DNA from: Pantoea eucrina | GTDB lineage: Bacteria; Pseudomonadota; Gammaproteobacteria; Enterobacterales; Enterobacteriaceae | Length of the DNA stretch: 58,445 bases | Direction of reading: 5' to 3' | Assembly: GCF_002095385.1 (NCBI RefSeq) | Contig: NZ_MIPP01000025.1 | Coordinates: 1-58,445 of the forward strand | Shown: in pieces, positions 38,449 through 47,335 of the stretch | Layout: each line of letters starts with the position of its first letter | Numbering within the stretch: the stretch's first letter is position 1 | Made by a program: the position numbers and the translations under genes | The notes under the pieces: generated by a model | What the model was told of the DNA's origin: nothing | Seen by the model: the letters and a program-made list of their open reading frames with translations, nothing else | Databases searched by the model: none

Positions 38449-39324
38449 ATGGCTCGCAAAGGTATTATCCTCGCTGGTGGCTCCGGCACGCGTTTGTATC
38501 CTGTAACAATGGCCGTAAGTAAACAGCTATTGCCTGTCTATGACAAGCCTATGATTTACTATCCGCTTACTACACTGATGCTGGCAGATATCAGAGAGAT
38601 ATTGATTATCAGCACCCCGCAGGATACACCACGCTTTGAACAGCTACTTGGCGATGGCAGTCAATGGGGATTGAATCTTCAATATAAGGTGCAGGAGAGC
38701 CCGGATGGTCTTGCACAGGCATTTATCATCGGTGAAGAGTTCATTGGCGATGACAGTTGTGCGCTGGTCCTGGGCGATAACATATTTTACGGACACGACC
38801 TTCCAAAAGAGCTGATGAAAGCAGTTGATCAAACTTCAGGAGCAACCGTATTTGCTTACCATGTCAACGACCCGGAACGTTATGGCGTTGTTGAGTTTGA
38901 TGAGAATGGTAAAGCTATTTCTCTTGAAGAAAAACCGAAAACGCCAAAAAGCAATTATGCAGTAACAGGTCTCTATTTTTACGACAACGACGTTGTCAGG
39001 CTGGCTAAGAGCCTGAAACCATCACCTCGCGGTGAGCTGGAAATTACTGACATCAATAATCTGTATATGCAACAAGGTAAACTTTCGGTTGCGATGATGG
39101 GGCGGGGCTTTGCATGGCTGGATACAGGCACGCATCACAGCCTGATAGAAGCGAGTAATTTTATTCAGACAATTGAACAGCGTCAGGGGTTAAAAGTGGC
39201 ATGTCCTGAAGAAATTGCTTTTAGAAAAAAACTGATCAGCAAAGAACAATTATTAGAACTAGCAAAAAGTTTAGAAAAAAATGATTATGGTATTTACCTT
39301 AAAAAGTTAACAATTAATAATTAA
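38449..39324 (+). CDS. rfbA: Glucose-1-phosphate thymidylyltransferase
   Basis: First step of dTDP-sugar synthesis, from glucose-1-phosphate and dTTP. The 291 residues show the nucleotidyltransferase signature [20 protein letters not shown], the metal site [11 protein letters not shown] and the [17 protein letters not shown] block. AGAG is placed before ATG 38449. It supplies substrate to rfbB and, through it, both rhamnose and Fuc4N branches. Confidence 0.96.
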   Translation: MARKGIILAGGSGTRLYPVTMAVSKQLLPVYDKPMIYYPLTTLMLADIREILIISTPQDTPRFEQLLGDGSQWGLNLQYKVQESPDGLAQAFIIGEEFIGDDSCALVLGDNIFYGHDLPKELMKAVDQTSGATVFAYHVNDPERYGVVEFDENGKAISLEEKPKTPKSNYAVTGLYFYDNDVVRLAKSLKPSPRGELEITDINNLYMQQGKLSVAMMGRGFAWLDTGTHHSLIEASNFIQTIEQRQGLKVACPEEIAFRKKLISKEQLLELAKSLEKNDYGIYLKKLTINN

Positions 39325-39348
39325 ATTATTTATTAATTAGAGGAAAAA

Positions 39349-40476
39349 ATGATCCCTTTTAATAAACCATATCTTTATGGTAAAGAACTTTATTACATTT
39401 CTCAAGCAGTGAGTAAAGGTAAGATATCAGGCGACGGTGAGTTTACAAAAAAATGCCATGATTTTTTTGAAGATAGATATAAATTTAAAAAAGCACTACT
39501 CACGACTTCTTGCACTGATGCATTAGAGATGGCTGCTATCTTACTCAATATTGGGCCAGGGGATGAGGTGATAGCTCCTTCATATACCTTTGTTTCAACG
39601 GTAAATGCGTTTGCATTAAGAGGAGCAAAAATCATATTTGCAGATAGTTGTGAAATAAACCCAAATATATCTGCAGAAGATATTCGCGATAAAATAACTG
39701 ATAAAACTAAAGCAATAATAATAGTACATTATGCTGGAATAGCATGCGATATGGATAGGATAGTTGAGATTGCTAATGCAAAGCAAATACCTATCATTGA
39801 AGATGCAGCTCAAGCCATAGATTCTTATTATAAAGGTAAGCCTCTTGGTAGTATAGGAACATTCGGAACATTTTCATTTCATGAAACAAAAAACATTATT
39901 TCTGGTGAAGGTGGCATGCTGGTAATAAATGATGATAAATATATACAGCGTGCTGAAATAATAAGAGAAAAAGGAACTAATCGATCCTCTTTTTTTAGAG
40001 GCGAAGTTAATAAATATGGCTGGGTTGATATCGGTTCCTCTTTTTTACCTTCAGATATGATTGCTGCTTATTTATATGCGCAACTGGAAAACATAGATGA
40101 CATTCAGGATAGAAGAAAAAATATTTGGAATAAATATTTCGAAAATTTGAAAGAATTAAGTGCTGAGGGATTTATAAAATTACCTAACGTGCCTGACTTT
40201 GCAACCAACAACGCCCATATGTTTTATATTGTATGCAAATCAGAGGTTGTAAGAAGCGCACTTATTGAGCATTTAAAAGATAATGGCGTACATGCTGTTT
40301 TTCATTATCTATCGCTAAACAAAAGTGATTTTTACATTAAAGATAATGATAAAGAAGAGCTACCGATAAGCGATATGTATACTGATTGTCTTTTGAGATT
40401 GCCTTTATTTTATGAATTAACAACAAAACAAGTGGAAAAAATCACGAGTTTGATAATTAATTTTTTTCGGGACTAA
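39349..40476 (+). CDS. WecE/RffA-like dTDP-4-amino-4,6-dideoxygalactose transaminase
   Basis: PLP-dependent sugar aminotransferase of the DegT/DnrJ/EryC1/StrS family, 375 residues. Its sequence follows WecE (RffA) throughout: MIPFNKPYLYGKELYYI, LLTTSCTDALEMAAILL, DEVIAPSYTFVSTVNAF, VEDAAQ-type PLP site, the lysine in SFHETKN, and REKGTNRSSFFRGEVNKY. The expected product is dTDP-4-amino-4,6-dideoxygalactose (Fuc4N) made from the RfbB product with glutamate. A second wecE is normally present in the enterobacterial common antigen locus, so this would be an O-antigen-dedicated copy. No N-acetyltransferase is nearby. AT-rich composition suggests transfer. Confidence 0.85.
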   Translation: MIPFNKPYLYGKELYYISQAVSKGKISGDGEFTKKCHDFFEDRYKFKKALLTTSCTDALEMAAILLNIGPGDEVIAPSYTFVSTVNAFALRGAKIIFADSCEINPNISAEDIRDKITDKTKAIIIVHYAGIACDMDRIVEIANAKQIPIIEDAAQAIDSYYKGKPLGSIGTFGTFSFHETKNIISGEGGMLVINDDKYIQRAEIIREKGTNRSSFFRGEVNKYGWVDIGSSFLPSDMIAAYLYAQLENIDDIQDRRKNIWNKYFENLKELSAEGFIKLPNVPDFATNNAHMFYIVCKSEVVRSALIEHLKDNGVHAVFHYLSLNKSDFYIKDNDKEELPISDMYTDCLLRLPLFYELTTKQVEKITSLIINFFRD

Positions 40477-40503
40477 TTTTATTTTATTTTGGTATGATAA
40501 AAA

Positions 40504-42018
40504 ATGAGCAAAGATATTAGATCGTTAGCATATATTTATAGCGTAAGGATCTACACATCTATTGTTTCAATAGTGCTAATACCGCATCTAATCAATGCGG
40601 TTGGTTTACAGGCATACGGGTTAGTAGGCTTCTTTTCTGTACTAATCGCATGTTTGAGTGTGTTGGATGCAGGGATTGGTGGAGTTTTAACCAGGGAATC
40701 AATAATATCAAAAAAAAGCTTTGAAGGTTATTGTAATTTTTTAAAGGTATATAGGAAGTTAATTCTTTTTTTCTTTGTAATAAGTATTATTGTTTCTATA
40801 TCAGGGTCTTACATTAGTAGGGAATATGGCAATACATGGTTAAATTCAAGTTTGGACAAGGAAACTGTTTCTACTTGTTTAACAATAATGTTTTGTATAT
40901 TTTCACTTAGATATATGCAAGGCCCTTTTAGAAGTATACTCCTATCATGTGAAAGCCAAATAACAATAACAACGTTAAATTTAATATACACAACAATTTC
41001 GCAGCCTGTTTCTTTGATTTTGCTGATTTTATTGAATAAAGGTATAGTTTTTTTCTTTACCATTCAACTATTGGCCGCACTAATAACTACCATGCTTTAC
41101 TATATTTTTAGTAAAAGGGCCAATAAAAAAGTATTAATTATTTTAGATAACGAAAACAGTGTGAGTGCAGTTAAAAAAACTTCATTACGCAAAATGTTAT
41201 ACTTTGCATTTCAATTATCAAGTTTATCATTGTTATGGGTTGCAGTTAATCAATCCGATAAACTTACGCTTTCTAAATATATGAATTTGGGCGAATATGG
41301 AATTTATAGTGTAGCGCTTTCAATTATAGGTATTCTTGCGATTTTGAGCGACCCAATTAATCAGTATTTACAACCGAGACTTACCAAGTGCTACTTTGAA
41401 AAAGATTATTTAAATTTCAGTCGCTTTTATTTTAATTCACTAACATTTATTATTATTATAACTATCCCTTTAAGTTCAATGTTTTTTGTATACTCTAAGC
41501 AAATTGTTTTGCTTTGGAGTAATAGTATGACTCTTTCCGAAAAAGTTAGTCAGTACTTGCCATGGTTGTTTATTGGAGGCATTTCTGCGATATTTTCTAA
41601 CTTTATATTCCTTTTGCTTTATAGCATTGGAAGGTTGAAAGCACATACATATATTTATGCTTTATTTGCGGTTTTAGTAATACCTGCTAATGTTTATATT
41701 GCAAAGATTTATTTAGGTGCTGGAACTTCAAAGTTCTTTGCCATTAACACAACGATGCTTTTCATTTTGTGGGGTGGTTACAATCTCAATAAATACTTTA
41801 GTTACGGTGCAAAGATTATATATTTGGTTATGCTACCGTTAGCAATAATGCAGTACTTTCTTATGAGTGCTATTAATAAACTCTCATTATTAGGTCAAGG
41901 AAGAGTAGCTGATTTTTTTATTTTGCTATGCATTGGCCTTTTTGGATTAGCTGTAAGTTATCTATATGTAAGATTTGTAAGTAATATTTTACCAAATTAT
42001 AGATTTAGAGAGCGCTGA
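40504..42018 (+). CDS. wzx: Wzx, O-antigen flippase
   Basis: Polytopic inner-membrane protein, 504 residues, with about twelve to fourteen predicted helices and the MATE/MOP-type polysaccharide transporter pattern (start YIYSVRIYTSIVSIVLIPHL; LDAGIGGVLTRES; GEYGIYSVALSI). It would flip the undecaprenyl-linked O-unit to the periplasm. It is the only Wzx seen in the window. GC content is very low. The next gene starts one base after its stop. Confidence 0.88.
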   Translation: MSKDIRSLAYIYSVRIYTSIVSIVLIPHLINAVGLQAYGLVGFFSVLIACLSVLDAGIGGVLTRESIISKKSFEGYCNFLKVYRKLILFFFVISIIVSISGSYISREYGNTWLNSSLDKETVSTCLTIMFCIFSLRYMQGPFRSILLSCESQITITTLNLIYTTISQPVSLILLILLNKGIVFFFTIQLLAALITTMLYYIFSKRANKKVLIILDNENSVSAVKKTSLRKMLYFAFQLSSLSLLWVAVNQSDKLTLSKYMNLGEYGIYSVALSIIGILAILSDPINQYLQPRLTKCYFEKDYLNFSRFYFNSLTFIIIITIPLSSMFFVYSKQIVLLWSNSMTLSEKVSQYLPWLFIGGISAIFSNFIFLLLYSIGRLKAHTYIYALFAVLVIPANVYIAKIYLGAGTSKFFAINTTMLFILWGGYNLNKYFSYGAKIIYLVMLPLAIMQYFLMSAINKLSLLGQGRVADFFILLCIGLFGLAVSYLYVRFVSNILPNYRFRER

Positions 42019-42019
42019 A

Positions 42020-42925
42020 ATGAAATTTTATATATATGCTAACTCCTATAACGATAATAGTGGAGGCTCTATAGTATTACATAGACTTTGTCATATTATT
42101 AATAAGCATACAAATCATAATGCGTATTTAGTAAAAATGGATCCATTAGCTTATGGTGCCTTCTCCTTAAAAAAGATACTTTCAAAAATAAAATGGGAAC
42201 TGAAAAATAAAAAAGCATACAAAATTAATGATGTTTGGGATACTCCTGTGTGGAATAGTGAGGATTTTCCGGATGACTGTATAGTAATTTATCCAGAAAT
42301 AATAAACGGGAATCCACTGAAAATAAATAATGTTGTGCGCTGGTTTTTGCATCAACCAGGGTTTCATACTAAATATATAAAATATGGAAAAGGTGAATTG
42401 TATTACAAATTTAACTCTGCTATTGATGATTTCACTTTAAAGGATTCCAAGCTTTCAAGTCATGAGCTTAAGGTTATTTATTACCCTATAGATGTTTATA
42501 ATGATGTCAATCAAACATCAATTACTCGCGACATCGAATGTTCATACTTGATTAGAAAAGGAAAGAACAAAAAGTTTGTTCATAGTCGCAATGCTGTTCA
42601 AATCGATGGTCTTTCTCATCATGAAACTGCAAGTATTCTTAAAAGGACGAAAATATTTATAAGTTACGATGATTATACCGCTTATTCTATATTTGCAATC
42701 ATGTGCGGTTGTAAGTCCTACGTGGTACCCAGCGAAGACAAATCATTGATTTCATGGTACCCAAATGAGTCCGACAGGTTCGGTATATCATACGGATTTA
42801 GTGCTGAGCAAGAAATTTGGGCAGAAAAAACGAAACACAAAGTTTTAGAACATATTAATCAAGAACATCAAAAGTCTATTCTTAATGTTAAAATATGCAC
42901 AGAAGAAATGATTGATTTTTTTTGA
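42020..42925 (+). CDS. Putative O-unit glycosyltransferase of an uncommon family
   Basis: 301-residue soluble protein in the O-antigen operon, one base after wzx. There is no GT2 DxD motif. The visible pattern is an N-terminal YIYANSYNDNSGGSIVLHRL (acceptor-type glycine loop), a middle VVRWFLHQPGFHTKYIKYGKG and a C-terminal FISYDDYTAYSIFAIMCGCKSYVVP, which resembles the donor-binding part of GT-B enzymes. Similar proteins occur in Vibrio and other polysaccharide loci. A sugar-transfer role is an inference from fold-like features and context. Confidence 0.6.
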   Translation: MKFYIYANSYNDNSGGSIVLHRLCHIINKHTNHNAYLVKMDPLAYGAFSLKKILSKIKWELKNKKAYKINDVWDTPVWNSEDFPDDCIVIYPEIINGNPLKINNVVRWFLHQPGFHTKYIKYGKGELYYKFNSAIDDFTLKDSKLSSHELKVIYYPIDVYNDVNQTSITRDIECSYLIRKGKNKKFVHSRNAVQIDGLSHHETASILKRTKIFISYDDYTAYSIFAIMCGCKSYVVPSEDKSLISWYPNESDRFGISYGFSAEQEIWAEKTKHKVLEHINQEHQKSILNVKICTEEMIDFF

Positions 42926-42974
42926 TTAGTATAGACCTTTTATCTAACCCGAATGTGAATTTAAAGAGTGTTTA

Positions 42975-43529
42975 ATGAATATTATAGAAACAGATATCCC
43001 AGGTTTATTAATTTTAGAACCTAAAGTATATGGAGATGAAAGAGGTTTCTTTCTTGAAAGCTATAACTCAAAAGATTTCAATGAAGCGGTGGGAGAAGAC
43101 ATTGTTTTTTTGCAAGATAACCATTCAAAATCTAAAAAAGGTGTATTAAGAGGATTACATTTTCAAAAAAAACCAGCGGCTCAAGGAAAGTTAGTTAGAT
43201 GCATAAATGGTGAAGTATATGATGTTGTGGTAGATTTAAGGCTAAAATCTCCTACTTTTAAACAATGGTTTGGAGTCTACTTATCATCTACAAACATGAA
43301 GCAACTCTGGATCCCTGAAGGTTTTGCTCATGGATTCATTGTTAAAAGTGAAACGGCGGAATTTGTATACAAAACTACAAACTATTACTCGCCTGAAAAC
43401 GATAGATGTTTAAAATGGAATGATGAATGCATCGGTATTGAATGGCCGCTAGGCGCAGAGTTTTTTCTATCCGAAAAAGATAAAAATGGATTGTCGTTTG
43501 AAGAGTTAGAAAAAGATTTTTTTATTTGA
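42975..43529 (+). CDS. rfbC: dTDP-4-dehydrorhamnose 3,5-epimerase
   Basis: Third step of dTDP-L-rhamnose synthesis. The 184 residues form a cupin-fold epimerase with the signature DERGFFLESYNSKDF, QDNHSKSKKGVLRGLHFQ (catalytic histidine), VYDVVVDLRLKSPTF and the catalytic tyrosine region near LWIPEGFAHGF. It is displaced from rfbBDA, lying between a glycosyltransferase gene and wzy, and shares the AT-rich composition of its neighbours. Confidence 0.95.
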   Translation: MNIIETDIPGLLILEPKVYGDERGFFLESYNSKDFNEAVGEDIVFLQDNHSKSKKGVLRGLHFQKKPAAQGKLVRCINGEVYDVVVDLRLKSPTFKQWFGVYLSSTNMKQLWIPEGFAHGFIVKSETAEFVYKTTNYYSPENDRCLKWNDECIGIEWPLGAEFFLSEKDKNGLSFEELEKDFFI

Positions 43530-43548
43530 CCGTGACGAGCCAGTAAAA

Positions 43549-44562
43549 ATGACACAAAAAAAAACATGCTCATTAATAGTCAGTAAAAGTCTATTTTTTT
43601 TCTGTTTATTTATGTTCACCTTAATTCTTATAGCTGGGTTAAGAACGCCAGGATTAGATAATGATTCGATAACATATTATAGTGAAGTGCTGAATATTTA
43701 CAATGGCATATATAACATAAAAGAGCCTGTGTTTTTATTATTTTCATATGCCTCTGAATATTTGTTTAACAAGAATCCCGAGGTGATATTTTTATTTTAT
43801 GCGTTATTGAGTATTACAATAAAAGCATATGCTATAAAGAATCATTCAGATAATATATACTTATCTTTCATTGTTTATGCTGGCATGTTTTATATATTGC
43901 ATGAAATGACGCAAATTAGAGTGGGCTTGGCAGCTGCATTATATTTACTTGCAATTCCTGATTTAGTTAAATCTAATAAAAAATCGTATATTTTAAAAGT
44001 AGCACTTGCCACGCTTTGCCATTTCAGTGCAGTAATCTTAATACCTTTAATGCTTTTCTCTCCAAGAAAAATAAACAAAGCTTTTGTCTTTTTGTGTCCA
44101 TTCGCTGCATTATGCTTTGTGCTTCTTATTGGAGATGTAAATTCATTATTAATCGAAGTATTCAAGCTTTTACCTGAACCCTTAGCAACAAAGGGTATAA
44201 CTTATACATTAGGAGCGCAGGATTTTGGTCGATTCGATAATGTAAATATATTCAGTAAGTTCACATTATCAGCTTTTTCTTTTTTCCTTATATACATTTT
44301 CTGCACATACAAAAAAGATGAGCTTGAAGCTAAAGATATTATATTCTTAAAGTTATTTAGCTTTATGCTTACTGTCTTTTATTTATGCTCTTCAGTTCCA
44401 GTATTAGCTTCAAGGTCTTTTGAGCTTTATGCGGTATCATTTATTTTTTCATTGCCACGAATAGCTGCGTTTTTTAAACCAAAGTTTCTTGCGCATTTAA
44501 TACTCTCATCATGGGTATTTTTATATTTTTATCTAGTTAACCTCAAATTAATCGGTTTATAA
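43549..44562 (+). CDS. wzy: Wzy, EpsG-like O-antigen polymerase
   Basis: Polytopic inner-membrane protein of 337 residues, with eight to ten hydrophobic segments. The early motif AGLRTPGLDNDSITYY and the central EMTQIRVGLAAALYLLAI match the EpsG-type Wzy pattern, where charged residues sit in a periplasmic loop next to a helix. It would polymerise flipped O-units. Sequence conservation in this class is low, so the call rests on topology, motif and place in the locus. Confidence 0.82.
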   Translation: MTQKKTCSLIVSKSLFFFCLFMFTLILIAGLRTPGLDNDSITYYSEVLNIYNGIYNIKEPVFLLFSYASEYLFNKNPEVIFLFYALLSITIKAYAIKNHSDNIYLSFIVYAGMFYILHEMTQIRVGLAAALYLLAIPDLVKSNKKSYILKVALATLCHFSAVILIPLMLFSPRKINKAFVFLCPFAALCFVLLIGDVNSLLIEVFKLLPEPLATKGITYTLGAQDFGRFDNVNIFSKFTLSAFSFFLIYIFCTYKKDELEAKDIIFLKLFSFMLTVFYLCSSVPVLASRSFELYAVSFIFSLPRIAAFFKPKFLAHLILSSWVFLYFYLVNLKLIGL

Positions 44563-44566
44563 TTTA

Positions 44567-45595
44567 ATGATTAAACAAAAAACACTTATCATTATACTTA
44601 ATTGGAACGGTTCTCATGACACCATCGAGTGCTGTAAGAGCTTAAATTTATCGATTGGTTTATTGAAAAATAAAGCTGACATTTTCGTTCTTGATAATAA
44701 TTCAAATTACACAGACTATGTAAATCTGGAAGATTCTTTTGCAGATGTTTATGGTGACTGTGAAAGCTTAAATTGCAATGATGATTTTTTCAAAAACTTA
44801 TCATTGATATCATTAAAAGCATATAGAGGCCAAGGTGTTAGGCTTTTGAGATCGAGTGTAAATCATGGCTTTGCTCGTGGGTGCAATATAGGCGCTATGT
44901 TTGCAAAAAAGATGGGGTATAAAAATATTCTCTTCTTGAATAATGATACAATTGTAGAAAATGATTTTCTTGAGCCGTTGCTGGATTCTTTAACTCACCA
45001 TGATGCAGTCATCCCGCAAATCAGATATGACTATGATAGAAATATTATTTGGAATTGCGGAGGGATATTAAATAAATTTGGGAAAAGGAAATATTTTTTT
45101 GCAAAGAAAGATGTAAATCATGTTTCTTTTCCTGCTGAATCTTTTGAAATAAGCTTTGCTACTGGTTGCTGTATCCTGTTTAAGACAAGTTTTTTTTCCA
45201 AGATAGGATGCTTTAGTGAAAAGTTTTTTTTTGGTGAAGAAGATATAGAACTTTCGTTAAGACTACTTAAGTTAAAAGCAAAGATGATTTGCAATACGAA
45301 ATCTATCATATTTCATAAAGTAGGCTCAAGTATCACAGGGAGCCCTGAGCGGTTATTACGTAAAGCATATATTCATTATCTTAACAGGCTTGTAAACATG
45401 AAAGATCATCTAGGTCTTATTTGGTATATCTGGTTGCTGCCCTCCTTATCAAAGATTGTTATAAACCTAATTTTAATAAACAAAATCGGCATTAATAAAT
45501 CTTTATCTGTTGCTTTTAAGCTTTTCAAGGATGCCATCAGGTTAAATAGTGTAGATAAATTTGAATTTGAGCGAATACTCAATGAAGGATTTTAA
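44567..45595 (+). CDS. O-antigen glycosyltransferase, family GT2 (rhamnosyltransferase-like)
   Basis: 342-residue GT-A enzyme. The N-terminus TLIIILNWNGSHDTIECCKSL, the VNHGFARGCNIG loop and the metal-binding FLNNDTIVENDFL match the WbbL/rhamnosyltransferase-type GT2 group. GEEDIELSLRLLK is the catalytic-base region. With rfbBDAC in the same operon, a rhamnose donor is plausible but not proven. The gene begins 4 bases after wzy. Confidence 0.82.
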   Translation: MIKQKTLIIILNWNGSHDTIECCKSLNLSIGLLKNKADIFVLDNNSNYTDYVNLEDSFADVYGDCESLNCNDDFFKNLSLISLKAYRGQGVRLLRSSVNHGFARGCNIGAMFAKKMGYKNILFLNNDTIVENDFLEPLLDSLTHHDAVIPQIRYDYDRNIIWNCGGILNKFGKRKYFFAKKDVNHVSFPAESFEISFATGCCILFKTSFFSKIGCFSEKFFFGEEDIELSLRLLKLKAKMICNTKSIIFHKVGSSITGSPERLLRKAYIHYLNRLVNMKDHLGLIWYIWLLPSLSKIVINLILINKIGINKSLSVAFKLFKDAIRLNSVDKFEFERILNEGF

Positions 45596-45598
45596 CTG

Positions 45599-46471
45599 AT
45601 GCGAATTTTACAAAAAACCAGGTTCGCACTTGTTTCAATAGCTAAGACATTTTTATTTTCCTTGAGAGCCATATATTCAAACGAATCATCAAAAGAGAAA
45701 AGAAATGATTTGGCGGTTTCTTTAACTACTTATGGTTGGCGATTCAATTTTGTATTCATTACTATTGAAACTTTATTATCCCAATCTGTAAAGCCAGCCG
45801 CGGTTTATCTTTGGATATACGAGGGCGATAAGTGTTCTTTGATAACCAATTGGATATTAATGAAGCAGGAAAAGCGCGGCTTGGTGATAAAAAGAGTTAA
45901 GCAGGATGTTAAATCATATAAAAAATTATCATTCATGCTTGATGAAAGTAATGCTAAATATACTCATGTTGTTACTGCCGATGATGATGTTTTATATCCT
46001 AAAAATTGGATGAAGAATTTTGTAGAGCACCCTAAATTTCTATCTCATGTTTTATGCAATCGAGCAAGAGTGATTAGTTACGATAATTTTAGTAATGATC
46101 TTCTTTCTTATAAAAAATGGCCCTTAGCTAAAGTTTCTGATAACAAAGAGCATGCTATTTTGCCAACAGGTGTATCTGGTATATGTTATCCTCTGCGTTC
46201 ACTTGATAAAAGAATATCAGATTTTAAAGCTATCTCAAATTTATGCCCTTTTGCTGATGATATCTGGTATAAACTCACTACATTTGCAAATGGATATGAC
46301 TCATATTTGATTCAAGATAAGGTCAATCATTACCCACTGGTTATAACCTCACTTACAAAAGGTTTAGAAAAGTTAAATGTCTTAGCTGATCTTAATGACA
46401 AACAATTCCTTCAGAGTGTTAACTTTTTTGGATTGCAAAAAATTATCTTCAAAAAGAGCATGTGTAAATGA
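45599..46471 (+). CDS. Putative O-antigen glycosyltransferase
   Basis: 290-residue protein. The sequence LAVSLTTYGWRFNFVFITIETLLSQS, followed by VYLWIYEGD and VTADDDVLYPKNWM, is typical of a little-studied GT-A group found in surface-polysaccharide loci. The DDD triplet is the likely metal site. A basic N-terminus with a short hydrophobic stretch may contact the membrane. It overlaps the next gene by four bases (ATGA), indicating coupled translation. The sugar is unknown. Confidence 0.7.
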   Translation: MRILQKTRFALVSIAKTFLFSLRAIYSNESSKEKRNDLAVSLTTYGWRFNFVFITIETLLSQSVKPAAVYLWIYEGDKCSLITNWILMKQEKRGLVIKRVKQDVKSYKKLSFMLDESNAKYTHVVTADDDVLYPKNWMKNFVEHPKFLSHVLCNRARVISYDNFSNDLLSYKKWPLAKVSDNKEHAILPTGVSGICYPLRSLDKRISDFKAISNLCPFADDIWYKLTTFANGYDSYLIQDKVNHYPLVITSLTKGLEKLNVLADLNDKQFLQSVNFFGLQKIIFKKSMCK

Positions 46472-47226
46472 AAGATACTATTTCAATAATAATGCCCACT
46501 TTTAATTCTGGTGATACCTTAGTGCAATCAATTGAGTCTATATTAAGTCAAAGTTATCCAGATTGGGAGTTGCTTATAACAGATGATTGTTCTACAGATA
46601 ATACATTTGATATCATAGAAAGTTATCAAGAAAAAGACTCGAGAATAAAAGGTTTTAAAAATAATTTTAATTCAGGTGCTGCTGTAACTAGAAACAACTC
46701 CATAGGTAAAGCAAGTGGTGAATTTATAGCGTTTTTGGATAGTGATGACTTGTGGTTGCCTGACAAGCTTGAAAAACAGATTGCTTTTATGAAAAACAAT
46801 AAAATATCTTTTTCTTTTACTGCTTTTTCAACAATTGACTCTTCAGGTCACTCTTTAGGTAAGACTGTGGATTTGCAAGGTGAAAATATTAGTTTCAGCT
46901 ATCAGGATATGTTGAAAAAAAAGGCAACCCTCGGATGCTCCACTGTAATGTTTAAAAAAGAATCATTTGATGATTTTTTCATGCCACTTATTAGAACGGG
47001 CCAGGATTATGCGTTGTGGCTTAAATTGCTCAAAGGCGGAAGCAGAGCTTATTTGATTAATGAGGTCTTAACTTTTTATAGAATCTTACCAAATTCTATA
47101 TCTAGGAATAAGCTTAAGAAGTGTAAAAGGCAGTGGCAAATTTATAGGGATATTGAAAAACTTAGTTTGCATAGAGCTATCGAGTGTTTTACTTTTTATG
47201 CTTGGCGTGCAATATTTAGGAAATAA
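46468..47226 (+). CDS. O-antigen glycosyltransferase, family GT2
   Basis: 252-residue GT-A enzyme with ISIIMPTFNSGDTLVQSIES, LLITDDCSTDNTFDII, FLDSDDLWLPDK (metal site) and GQDYALWLKLLKGG (base region). It is the last gene of the O-antigen operon and the last strongly AT-rich gene before gnd. Four transferase-like genes in the operon suit an O-unit of about four or five sugars if WecA adds the first; this count is an inference. Confidence 0.86.
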   Translation: MKDTISIIMPTFNSGDTLVQSIESILSQSYPDWELLITDDCSTDNTFDIIESYQEKDSRIKGFKNNFNSGAAVTRNNSIGKASGEFIAFLDSDDLWLPDKLEKQIAFMKNNKISFSFTAFSTIDSSGHSLGKTVDLQGENISFSYQDMLKKKATLGCSTVMFKKESFDDFFMPLIRTGQDYALWLKLLKGGSRAYLINEVLTFYRILPNSISRNKLKKCKRQWQIYRDIEKLSLHRAIECFTFYAWRAIFRK

Positions 47227-47280
47227 TATCCTATTAGCATTCAAGTAATTTTTAAATTTTTATAGTATATTGTTGCTAGT

Positions 47281-47310
47281 TTGATATGCACTTGCATGTT
47301 CATTTATAAG
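47281..47310 (+). promoter_or_regulatory. Candidate gnd promoter
   Basis: TTGATA (-35) at 47281 and TATAAG (-10) at 47305-47310 are separated by 18 bases, with TTATAA at 17 as an alternative. The gnd start follows 26 bases downstream after a good Shine-Dalgarno (CAGGAG). The position is that of the growth-rate-regulated gnd promoter in E. coli. Confidence 0.65.
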
Positions 47311-47335
47311 CGATACCAAATGACAGGAGATAACG

